Source: Dehalococcoidia bacterium (lineage in GTDB: Bacteria > Chloroflexota > Dehalococcoidia > GIF9 > AB-539-J10). From it: a DNA stretch of 64,000 bases. The stretch covers positions 1 through 64,000 of the forward strand of contig SKVJ01000009.1 in the NCBI GenBank assembly GCA_007129495.1. The letters run 5' to 3'. Both the position numbers and the translations under genes were made by a program. Below are positions 15,464 to 23,150 of the stretch, piece after piece (position 1 is the stretch's first letter; each line of letters opens with the position of its first letter). Under the pieces are notes generated by a model. That model did not search any database. It was not told where the DNA came from and worked only from the letters and a program-made list of their open reading frames with translations.

Positions 15464-16618
15464 ATGGCAATAACGATTTTCCAGACTCCTATCAAACTGG
15501 TATTCGGCGATGGAGCCGTTGATAAGGCGGGCGCTGAGGCAGCCCTGCTCGGCAAACGTGCGCTGGTCGTCATCGGTGGTTCGAGCGCCAGGAAGACTGG
15601 ATTGCTCGACAAGGTTCTCACCGATCTCAAGAACAATGGTGTTGAAACTCATGTCTTCGAGGGTGTAACGCCCAACCCGCGAACATCTACGGTCGATGAG
15701 GCTGCCGCTGAAGCAGCGAAGCACAATGTGGACCTCATCGTCGGACTTGGCGGCGGGAGCGTCATGGACGCCTCCAAGGCGATCAAGCTTGCGTATTCCG
15801 GGGGACAACCCGTGTTCGACTACTACACTGGAGCTGCCGACCCCAAGCAGGTTAAGTCCAAGGCGGAGCTGCTGCTCATATGCACGATGGCTGCCACCGG
15901 ATCCGAGTTCAATAACTGGGCCGTTGTCACCGATTGGGACACCCACGAGAAGCGTGCTATCGGCGTACCGTCTTTCTATCCCGCAACGTCGATCGTCGAT
16001 CCTGCGCTCACGCTGAGTATGCCGGTCAATCAGGTCGCCAAAGGTGGCGTTGACATCTTCCTTCACGTCATGGAGAACTACATCACGCACGTGGGCGGAG
16101 CACCGATGTCCGATGCGCTGCGTGAAGCTATCATGAAAGTGGCTGTCGATTGGCTGCCGCCGTCGGTGAAAGATCCCAACGACCTCGAGGCGCGCTCGCA
16201 TCTGAGTTGGGCAAGTACTCTCGCCTGTTCACAGATCATCGCGCTGGGAGGAGGACTTGGCTACCGGCCCATCCACCTGATAGAGCATCCGGTCAGTGGC
16301 TACTTCGACATCGCCCACGGAGATGGTCTCGCCGCGCTCACCCCTGCCTGGCTGCGGCAGAGCATGGCGGTGAGGAGCGACCGCATCCAGAAGCTGGTGA
16401 GAAACGTCTTCGGCGCTTCCGGCGATCCCGCTGATGCCGTCGAGGCGTGGCTCGAGTCGGTGGGCATGAAGACGTCGCTCAGCAAGCTGGGTGTCACCGA
16501 GGATAAGTTCGACGCCATGGCACAGACCGCGATCGACACGTCCCGTGGCTTTCTGCCCAAAGATGCGGTGCACAACAGCGTGGAGACGATCGCGGAACTG
16601 TATCGCGCCTCGTTCTAG
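15464..16618 (+). CDS. Iron-containing alcohol dehydrogenase
   Basis: The protein has 384 residues starting at ATG 15464, five bases after AAGGAGGTG. It is a group III (iron-dependent) alcohol dehydrogenase. The nucleotide-binding half has IVGLGGGSVMDASKAI (the GGGS motif). The metal-binding half has HLIEHPVSGYFDIAHGDGLA, supplying His ligands. It resembles NAD(P)H butanol dehydrogenases (BDH type), which interconvert aldehydes and alcohols in the cytoplasm. The substrate cannot be read from sequence. It is monocistronic, with an intrinsic-type terminator directly after it. Confidence 0.88.
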   Translation: MAITIFQTPIKLVFGDGAVDKAGAEAALLGKRALVVIGGSSARKTGLLDKVLTDLKNNGVETHVFEGVTPNPRTSTVDEAAAEAAKHNVDLIVGLGGGSVMDASKAIKLAYSGGQPVFDYYTGAADPKQVKSKAELLLICTMAATGSEFNNWAVVTDWDTHEKRAIGVPSFYPATSIVDPALTLSMPVNQVAKGGVDIFLHVMENYITHVGGAPMSDALREAIMKVAVDWLPPSVKDPNDLEARSHLSWASTLACSQIIALGGGLGYRPIHLIEHPVSGYFDIAHGDGLAALTPAWLRQSMAVRSDRIQKLVRNVFGASGDPADAVEAWLESVGMKTSLSKLGVTEDKFDAMAQTAIDTSRGFLPKDAVHNSVETIAELYRASF

Positions 16619-16639
16619 TACGCTACTGTATCCAATCGA

Positions 16640-16668
16640 AAGGGGAGGAGCCCGGGGCTCCTCCCCTT
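16640..16668 (+). terminator. Hairpin terminator after the alcohol dehydrogenase
   Basis: A perfect 13-bp stem (16640-16652/16656-16668) with a three-base loop is followed by a short pyrimidine run. It lies between two convergent genes and could stop transcription from both sides. Confidence 0.7.
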
Positions 16669-16712
16669 CTCTACTATGTCAGACGGGCTGAATCAGGACC
16701 TGCCGTGAATTG

Positions 16713-17540
16713 TTATGTCGCGTGTATCGCCAACCATTGCCGCAGCAGATCGTAGAACTCCTCACAGGCGTGGCGCTCGTACCAGGGGTAGTGTCCACAG
16801 TGTGGCAGTTCGCAGTACTCGAGCTGCGGCATCACGGATCGCAGACACCGCCAGATCGACTCCCCGGGATGGGAGTCGTCGACTCCGTGCAGCATGACCG
16901 AGGGAGCAGTGATGTGACCGAATGCCGCCGGGTATACACCTGTGCGCTGCAGATGCATCATATCCTTCCACGTCTCCTCGTGGCCACGAGCGTCATAGAA
17001 CTCGGTCTCATCGGGATGCGGCAACAGGTCGTACGAGTACACTGGTTCAAGCAACCTTCCGGTCACACACATCCGTACATCGGCATCCGCGATCGTTCTG
17101 GACACCTCACGTAACCTCGAGCGCAGCCGCGGGTCGAGGCGACACTCCACAGCGCTCAGGTACTCCCTCCGTGAGGACTCATCGAACGTACCGCAGGCAA
17201 CGAGAACGAGAGCACCCGCGCGGTCAGGGTGCGCAGCCGCATACACGAGAGCAAGCATTGCTCCCCACGAATGGCCGACCAGCGCCGGCCTTGCGGCCTC
17301 GCAGTGAAGCGAAATTACATCATGTAGATCGGTAACATGCCGCCTTACGCTGAGGGGCTCACCTTCACTCATTCGCTGCAGGGGTTCGAGAACACGGAAC
17401 GAATCCGACAACTCCCGGCACACCGGCGCAATATAACCTGCAGCGCCCGGTCCGCCGTGCAGGACGACTACCGTGGGTCCCCGGGTACCATATGTCCGTA
17501 CCTGTATGAGCGCTTCAGCGTCGTTTGAGTCCCTCATCAT
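16713..17540 (-). CDS. Alpha/beta hydrolase (prolyl aminopeptidase-like)
   Basis: The protein has 275 residues with two adjacent ATGs at the start. It has the alpha/beta hydrolase pattern: oxyanion motif LHGGPG, nucleophile elbow GHSWG (Ser), acid in LHGVDDSHPG and His in PHCGHYPW. HGGPG with GHSWG is typical of the proline iminopeptidase/epoxide hydrolase group. Cytoplasmic, no signal peptide. The real substrate is unknown. Confidence 0.82.
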   Translation of the reverse strand: MMRDSNDAEALIQVRTYGTRGPTVVVLHGGPGAAGYIAPVCRELSDSFRVLEPLQRMSEGEPLSVRRHVTDLHDVISLHCEAARPALVGHSWGAMLALVYAAAHPDRAGALVLVACGTFDESSRREYLSAVECRLDPRLRSRLREVSRTIADADVRMCVTGRLLEPVYSYDLLPHPDETEFYDARGHEETWKDMMHLQRTGVYPAAFGHITAPSVMLHGVDDSHPGESIWRCLRSVMPQLEYCELPHCGHYPWYERHACEEFYDLLRQWLAIHAT

Positions 17541-17911
17541 CCTGTACGATCTCCCCGAGCTACTCGCCCGTAATCAGCTTCGTCTCCGGACCTCTTGAAT
17601 GAGGCGTCGCAACAGTTCAGTGGCTGGAGCATGAATCCATCGATCCGCGGCCGCGAAATGAACCGGGCGACAAACATGACACCGGCAGTTGTACTCGTGG
17701 CCGTACGCAAATACTATCACTTCACTCCGTAACTCCCCGGACATCATTCACGGTCCGGCCCGCGCTTGATGCGGAAGGGCCATCTCAGATATAGTGCACG
17801 TCACAGACTATGCACAGGCCTCGAAGGCCATCCCGGTCTGCACGGGGATGGCCGTTTTTTCTGCAGGTCCGCCACCCGCCGGAAACGACGCTATCCTCAA
17901 GAGAATGACCC
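17541..17911. other. Intergenic region containing a short terminated transcript
   Basis: No protein gene is visible. The right part holds a promoter and terminator pair described as a candidate small RNA (17766-17860). Confidence 0.5.
17802..17860 (+). ncRNA. Candidate ~60-nt RNA or leader with intrinsic terminator
   Basis: A promoter-like pair (-35 ttgatg 17766-17771, 18-base spacer, -10 tatagt 17790-17795) is followed by a perfect terminator: stem 17826-17834/17845-17853 and six Ts (17855-17860). The RNA between them also has a small ggcc/ggcc hairpin. It could be a stand-alone small RNA or an attenuator leader for the symporter gene 50 bases downstream. Confidence 0.45.
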
Positions 17912-19537
17912 ATGCTGGTACGTATTGCCGTAATAGCAGTCTATTTCCTCGCTCTTGTGCTGATCGGCTTCATCACGAGGCGGCGGCGGCACAAAGGGCC
18001 TGGAGAATACTTCCTTGCGGGTCGTTCCCTCGGCGGCCTGGTGCTTATAACAACCATGGCTGCCACCAATTTCAGCGCGTTCACAATCTTCGGGGCGTCG
18101 GGCGCCGGCTACCGCGACGGATTGTCGTTCTTTCCTATCATGGCATTCGGAACCGGCTTCATGGCGCTTACTTTCTGGCTGGTTGGACGCAGGGCGTGGA
18201 GAATGGGTGTGGATTATCAGCTAGTGACGCCGAGCGAACTGGTGCAGCACCTGTATGGCAGTAGAAGTGTCGCTGCACTTATGGCTCTGGTCCTCGTCGT
18301 ATTCACTGTACCCTATATAGCACTTCAGCCGATGGCTGCCGGAGGAGTGCTCGGTCAGCTCTTTGGACTTCCTCACTGGATTGGGGCAACCATGGTCACT
18401 GCCGTCATAGTCATCTACACGCTTCGGGGCGGTCTGAGGGCGGTAGCCTGGACAGACGTGTTCCAGGGAATACTGATGGTAAGCGTAATGCTGCTCGCCC
18501 TCGCGATGGTTGTTTCGTTTCACGGAGGATGGAGCACGGCACTCGCTACGGCGCTGGAGCAGGAACCGGGACTGTTCAGCCGCCCGGGGCTTCAGGGTAC
18601 GTATACACCTGCCATCTGGTTTTCGTTCCTTGCGTTGTGGTTCTTCTGCGACCCTATGTTCCCACAATTGTTCCAGCGCTTCTACGCGGCCCGAGGTGAA
18701 AAGACCCTAGGCCGCACGATGCTTCTCTATCCCTTGATCTGTACCGTCGCCTTTGCCCCGCCCGTGCTGATTGGAGTCCTTGGTCACATCTCAGCGCCGG
18801 GGCTCACGCCCAAAGAGGCCGACGGCATCCTCGCGCTTCTCATGATGAATATAGGCGGGAATCTGGTCGGTACGCTGGTACTAACAGCGGGCCTGGCAGC
18901 TCTTATGTCTACTTTGGATTCCCAACTCCTCACATTATCCTCGATATTCGGGCGCGACCTCTGGCCGGTTGTAACGAGGAGGCGCGAAACGCGTATTTCG
19001 ACCGCCAGGCTGTTCGTAGTCATTCTGGCGGGCCTGGGGCTTCTTGTGGCACTGACGACTGATGCCACGATACTTGACCTCGGAGTCACAGCCTTCACAG
19101 GATTGGCCGTGCTGTTTCCAACGGTGCTGTTCGGACTCTATCTGCGGAGGCCCCGCGCGTCCGCCGCGCTGGCGTCTATCATCTCAGGTCAGGCGGTTGT
19201 GGTGGCGTTCCACCTGGGCGCGCTGCCAACCCTGGGCTTCCTTTCGGCGGTACCGGCTATGGCGTGCTCTGTCGTTGTCTACCTCGCCGTCCACCTGTAC
19301 ACCGGCCCGTTGGGCCACCCGTCTGTTACTCGCAGCCAGGTGCTCATGATACTCGGCTTCGGTGCTATCTTCGTCCTGGCCCACGACTTCTGGCGTTGGG
19401 AAGAAGCAGGACCTATTGTCCTGGGGATTCCAGCGTGGTGCTGGTATTTCGTCGGCCTTTCAGCCGCACAGATGCTGTTGACAGGTTACCTGCTCCGCAA
19501 AGCGAAACCCCTCCCGCCGTCGGGTACCACCACCTGA
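17912..19537 (+). CDS. Sodium:solute symporter (SSS family)
   Basis: The protein has 541 residues with about 13-14 membrane segments. SSS features are an N-terminal helix then PGEYFLAGRSLGG, the broken helix AATNFSAFTIFGASGAGYRDG (Na+-site region), and TLRGGLRAVAWTDVFQGILM, the family signature. These transporters use the sodium gradient to take up solutes such as proline, sugars or monocarboxylates. The substrate is not predictable here. It may be controlled by the terminator just upstream. It ends 210 bases before the DUF4914 gene. Confidence 0.9.
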   Translation: MLVRIAVIAVYFLALVLIGFITRRRRHKGPGEYFLAGRSLGGLVLITTMAATNFSAFTIFGASGAGYRDGLSFFPIMAFGTGFMALTFWLVGRRAWRMGVDYQLVTPSELVQHLYGSRSVAALMALVLVVFTVPYIALQPMAAGGVLGQLFGLPHWIGATMVTAVIVIYTLRGGLRAVAWTDVFQGILMVSVMLLALAMVVSFHGGWSTALATALEQEPGLFSRPGLQGTYTPAIWFSFLALWFFCDPMFPQLFQRFYAARGEKTLGRTMLLYPLICTVAFAPPVLIGVLGHISAPGLTPKEADGILALLMMNIGGNLVGTLVLTAGLAALMSTLDSQLLTLSSIFGRDLWPVVTRRRETRISTARLFVVILAGLGLLVALTTDATILDLGVTAFTGLAVLFPTVLFGLYLRRPRASAALASIISGQAVVVAFHLGALPTLGFLSAVPAMACSVVVYLAVHLYTGPLGHPSVTRSQVLMILGFGAIFVLAHDFWRWEEAGPIVLGIPAWCWYFVGLSAAQMLLTGYLLRKAKPLPPSGTTT

Positions 19538-19747
19538 CCAGCAGTATGTCGCCTCGTTACAGCCTGAAACCGCGAGCATTTCTGGCATACTCACCGCTCG
19601 GTGAGCTACTATATAGTGTTAGCTGCATTTGTAGAGGTCTGCCGACAAAGCGAACAGCAGTCGCGAATGTGTAGCGCTGTCACATCACGGCGGCCCACTT
19701 GTGGGCGGGCATCGGCCGACCCGTAAATACTCAGGAGAGATGCACCA

Positions 19748-21658
19748 GTGATACCCGATGAACTTGCTGCAGTAAGTCTGCCCGACGATCTCGTGGCCAT
19801 CCTCGACCGCGCCCCGGCGCTTCGCGTTGCCGGATGTGTGGACGAGCTATTCGATCTGGCGACGGGAGACCGGCACTGCGATCTGTATAACGTTGCGTAC
19901 ACTCTGCCGGACGGACGGCAGGTCGTCGAGACCGAGGTTGCCCGCATCCGCAACGGAATATCAGTCAACTACATCGACCCGTATATGAGGCGCCGAGACC
20001 CCGACTGCATGGTGATAGGAGACGACCGTCCTTCCGACAAACCGAGATTCCGCGAGCGGTTCGGGTATGACTTCAGCCTGCTCCGCGATGAGACATTGGA
20101 GTGGTTCTCACGACAGGAGCTTGCGGCATTCTTCTTCAAGACAGGATTCCGCGACCTCGGAGCGCATGCTATGGCGCTTGTTCCGGCGAACGCCTCATTC
20201 TTTGCCTTGGGACTCGCCATGCTTCAGGGCATTCTCACGTACGGAGACCTGGCCGCCGGGTTTAAGCCCACCGTCTTCGTGCTGGTTGCGCCGCCATTCC
20301 GCCACACACATTTCGACGGCAAACAGGTTGTGGTGCACAATCGCCCGCAGGGGCGGCACGAGATCTTCTCCTACAACCTCTACCCGGGACCCAGCGCCAA
20401 GAAGGGCATCTATGGCACGCTCATCCGCAAAGGGGAAAAAGAGGGATGGGTGGCCGCGCATGGATCCGCAGCCCAGGTTGTAACGCCCTACGACAATGTG
20501 ATCACCATCATGCACGAAGGGGCGAGCGGCGGTGGCAAGAGCGAAATGCTCGAACAGCCGCCACGCCTTCCGGATGGTCGTCTGCTGCAAGGCACGAACA
20601 TCGTTACAGGAGAGCAGCGCCTTATCGAAATACCGCGCACTTGCGAGATCCATCCTGTGTGTGACGATATGGCATTATGTCATCCTTCAATCCAGAAGAG
20701 CGATGGCCGGTTGCGGATCGTCGATGCGGAACAGGCCTGGTTTGTGCGGGTCAATCACATTCAGGCGTACGGCACCGACCGTGACCTGGAGCGCTTGACG
20801 GTCAATCCGCCCGCACCGCTGCTCTTCTTCAACCTCGATACCGTTCCTGGGAGTACCGCGCTTATATGGGAACACATTCAGGACGCGCCGGGTGTCCCCT
20901 GTCCCAACCCGCGTGTGGTAATTCCGCGGCACATCTATCCTAACGTCATTCACAGGCCCGTCGCCGTGGATATCCGCAGCATGGGCCTGCGCACACCTCC
21001 ATGCACGCGGGAAAGGCCCAGCTACGGCATAGTCGGGCTATTCCACGTACTGCCTCCAGCTCTGGCATGGTTATGGCGTCTCGCAGTGCCCCGCGGCGAA
21101 TCTAACCCCAGTGTGGTTGACACTGATGATATAGGCAGTGAAGGTGTGGGCAGCTACTGGCCGTTTGCCACCGGGTCAATGGTTGACCAGGCGAATCTTC
21201 TTTTCGAGCAATTCGCAAACAACACGCGCATACGATACATCCTTGTGCCAAATCAGTACATAGGGGCCTGGAAGACCGGATTCATGCCGCAGTGGCTGGC
21301 CCGCGATTACCTTGCCCGACGTGGGAACGCCCGCTTCCGTCCGGGACAGCTTGTGAAGGCCCGGTGCTCGCTGCTCGGCTTCGCGCTCGATTCAATGCGA
21401 ATCGAGGGGGTGCCCATAGCGAAGTATTTCCTTCAGGTGGATACTCAGGCGGAAGTCGGAGAAGAAGGCTATGATGCAGGGGCCTGTATTTTGAGACGCT
21501 TCTTCACTACCCATCTCCAGCAGTTCCTGACGCCTTCCCTTTCCCCGAAAGCCAGGCAGATCATCGAGTGCTGTCTTGATAACGGCTCCGTGCAGGACTA
21601 TTCACAGATCCTTCCCGGAATGGACGAGATGGTGCAACCAACCGACGTCAGTGACTGA
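19748..21658 (+). CDS. PEPCK-like P-loop protein (DUF4914 type)
   Basis: The protein has 636 residues. The visible motif HEGASGGGKSEMLE (about residues 255-268) is a P-loop of the phosphoenolpyruvate-carboxykinase kind. The rest has no common domain I can name except by overall likeness to the DUF4914 family of large soluble proteins. ATP binding and a kinase or carboxykinase-like reaction are inferred. No substrate site is recognised. The start has a weak AGGAGA site. It lies after the symporter on the same strand, separated by 210 bases with a possible own promoter (tatatagt near 19609). Confidence 0.65.
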   Translation: MIPDELAAVSLPDDLVAILDRAPALRVAGCVDELFDLATGDRHCDLYNVAYTLPDGRQVVETEVARIRNGISVNYIDPYMRRRDPDCMVIGDDRPSDKPRFRERFGYDFSLLRDETLEWFSRQELAAFFFKTGFRDLGAHAMALVPANASFFALGLAMLQGILTYGDLAAGFKPTVFVLVAPPFRHTHFDGKQVVVHNRPQGRHEIFSYNLYPGPSAKKGIYGTLIRKGEKEGWVAAHGSAAQVVTPYDNVITIMHEGASGGGKSEMLEQPPRLPDGRLLQGTNIVTGEQRLIEIPRTCEIHPVCDDMALCHPSIQKSDGRLRIVDAEQAWFVRVNHIQAYGTDRDLERLTVNPPAPLLFFNLDTVPGSTALIWEHIQDAPGVPCPNPRVVIPRHIYPNVIHRPVAVDIRSMGLRTPPCTRERPSYGIVGLFHVLPPALAWLWRLAVPRGESNPSVVDTDDIGSEGVGSYWPFATGSMVDQANLLFEQFANNTRIRYILVPNQYIGAWKTGFMPQWLARDYLARRGNARFRPGQLVKARCSLLGFALDSMRIEGVPIAKYFLQVDTQAEVGEEGYDAGACILRRFFTTHLQQFLTPSLSPKARQIIECCLDNGSVQDYSQILPGMDEMVQPTDVSD

Positions 21659-22033
21659 CAGCCTGCTGGTCCAGCCGCGACAGGTGGCACGCGTCCCGCC
21701 GGGCGGTTCTCCTGGTACAGTTTCCGCGGACCTGCTGACTGCACATGTCGCCATTCGAATCGGGAAGCGTCTAACTGCCGGGGACAACGGACCGGACCTC
21801 GGCCGGCGCATCTACTGACCGTTCGCGTTGACCATTCCGCAACTGTTGTCCATTGCCCCGGGCCAGCTGTCTGTCACCGAGGGTGACCGGCTAAACGGGC
21901 CCTTCAGCTCACGATGTCGCCTGATGAGCGCCCAGTCGGTTGCTACTGATGACGGCAGTGAGGCAGAAAGCACTCGACAGAAATCGAAAAGGAAATGGGA
22001 TTAGTGCTGAGGCGTGACTCGGGTGGAAGAACC
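21659..22033. other. Intergenic region, nothing recognised
   Basis: This stretch runs from the DUF4914 gene to the tRNA cluster. No gene, repeat or clear terminator was seen. Short reading frames here lack start signals. Confidence 0.5.
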
Positions 22034-22108
22034 TGGCTCCGCAGGTAGGATTCGAACCTACAACCAGACGGTTAACAGCCGCCTGCTCTACCGTTGAGCT
22101 ACTGCGGA
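22034..22108 (-). tRNA. tRNA-Asn (GTT)
   Basis: The acceptor TCCGCAG pairs with CTGCGGA, discriminator G, and CCA is encoded (22034-22036). The anticodon loop CTGTTAA gives GTT. D and T arms are normal. Confidence 0.95.
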
Positions 22109-22182
22109 ACGAAAACGCGATGCATAGTTTACCATGTTTGATCGATGGCCTGTCCCACGTGTTTCCAGCTATTGCGAAAGAA

Positions 22183-22256
22183 TGGCTGCCGGACCAGGAT
22201 TCGAACCTGGGCTAGAGGATCCAAAGTCCCCTGTGCTACCGCTACACAATCCGGCA
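22183..22256 (-). tRNA. tRNA-Gln (TTG)
   Basis: The acceptor TGCCGGA pairs with TCCGGCA, discriminator G, and CCA is encoded (22183-22185). The anticodon loop CTTTGGA gives TTG. Confidence 0.94.
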
Positions 22257-22267
22257 CCGGAAGTTCA

Positions 22268-22352
22268 TGCCGAAGGTCGGACTCGAACCGACACGGAGGT
22301 TGCCCTCCAACAGTTTTTGAGACTGCCGCGTCTACCATTCCGCCACTCCGGC
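22268..22352 (-). tRNA. tRNA-Leu (CAA)
   Basis: Class II tRNA with a long variable arm (TTGGAGGGCAACCTCC). The acceptor GCCGGAG pairs with CTTCGGC, discriminator A. The anticodon loop CTCAAAA gives CAA. No CCA is encoded. Confidence 0.94.
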
Positions 22353-22459
22353 ACGCGCCAAATACCGCCACGCTTCCACGAGCCATCAGGTCGTGATGAA
22401 CATAGGGCAAGGGCGACGCTGAATTCTAGCATCCCGCAGGTGTGGAACCAAGCCGGACG

Positions 22460-22759
22460 CTACCTGCCGACTTGTCTTGGCAATTCCACGAACTCTCGGA
22501 GCGGGATTGTCGTCCAGGTCTCGGTCTTGACGTTCCCGTGGAAAGAGGACAGGGACAGCGGCAGCTTCGCAGCAGAATTCTGGTCAGCCGCCTCATACAC
22601 AACCATCATGTCATACGGGCCCAGCAAACCATAAGCCCCGATAATCTTGATGCCCATAGACGCGATATTCTCTGCCGCCTGCTCCCATGCCTGGCCGAAG
22701 TCGATGATACTGTTGGGTCCCTTAGAAGTAAACTTGAGAAGCGTCACGTATGTCGTCAT
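22460..22759 (-). CDS. GYD-domain protein
   Basis: The protein has 99 residues starting at ATG 22757-22759. The sequence TTYVTLLKFTSKG at the N-terminus and GAYGLLGPYDMMVVYEAAD in the middle are typical of the GYD family of small ferredoxin-like-fold (dimeric alpha/beta barrel) proteins. Function is unknown for the family. No neighbour on the same strand suggests a partner. Confidence 0.8.
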   Translation of the reverse strand: MTTYVTLLKFTSKGPNSIIDFGQAWEQAAENIASMGIKIIGAYGLLGPYDMMVVYEAADQNSAAKLPLSLSSFHGNVKTETWTTIPLREFVELPRQVGR

Positions 22760-23150
22760 ATCAACCCCCGGTTCAACCGCACGCGATGGAAGCCCACCCA
22801 TAGCGCACCCATCGGTTCAGAAAACACAGATTCCTGAGGAATGAATCAATCACAGCCGACTGCCGTTGTCAACCTCATTGGCACGATTCTCTCGCGGTGA
22901 GCTGTGGAAGTATCCCGTGACGATACCCTTTCTGAAGGTGAAGCCGGAGGTCGAGGGAATCATTATGCGTTGATCCGGACTGTAGCGCGGAAGACATGCG
23001 GTACGGAGAGAGAACGGAGCACCAGCATTAGGTCCATCACAGCAAAACCCATTGATTCAGGGGAGAAGAGCCCACGCACAGCCCTCAGGACATGTGCCGG
23101 ACTACGGGCGAGGTATGACGCAGCTCCTTTGAACCAAACCAAATGGGGTG
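22760..23150. other. Intergenic region, nothing recognised
   Basis: About 390 bases lie between the GYD gene start and the end of the phosphodiesterase gene. No gene or repeat family member was identified. Confidence 0.5.

Noticed and set aside
15431-16201. Long minus-strand frame opposite the iron alcohol dehydrogenase
   Set aside because: His/Arg-rich antisense shadow without family features. The plus-strand gene has a perfect ribosome binding site and family motifs.
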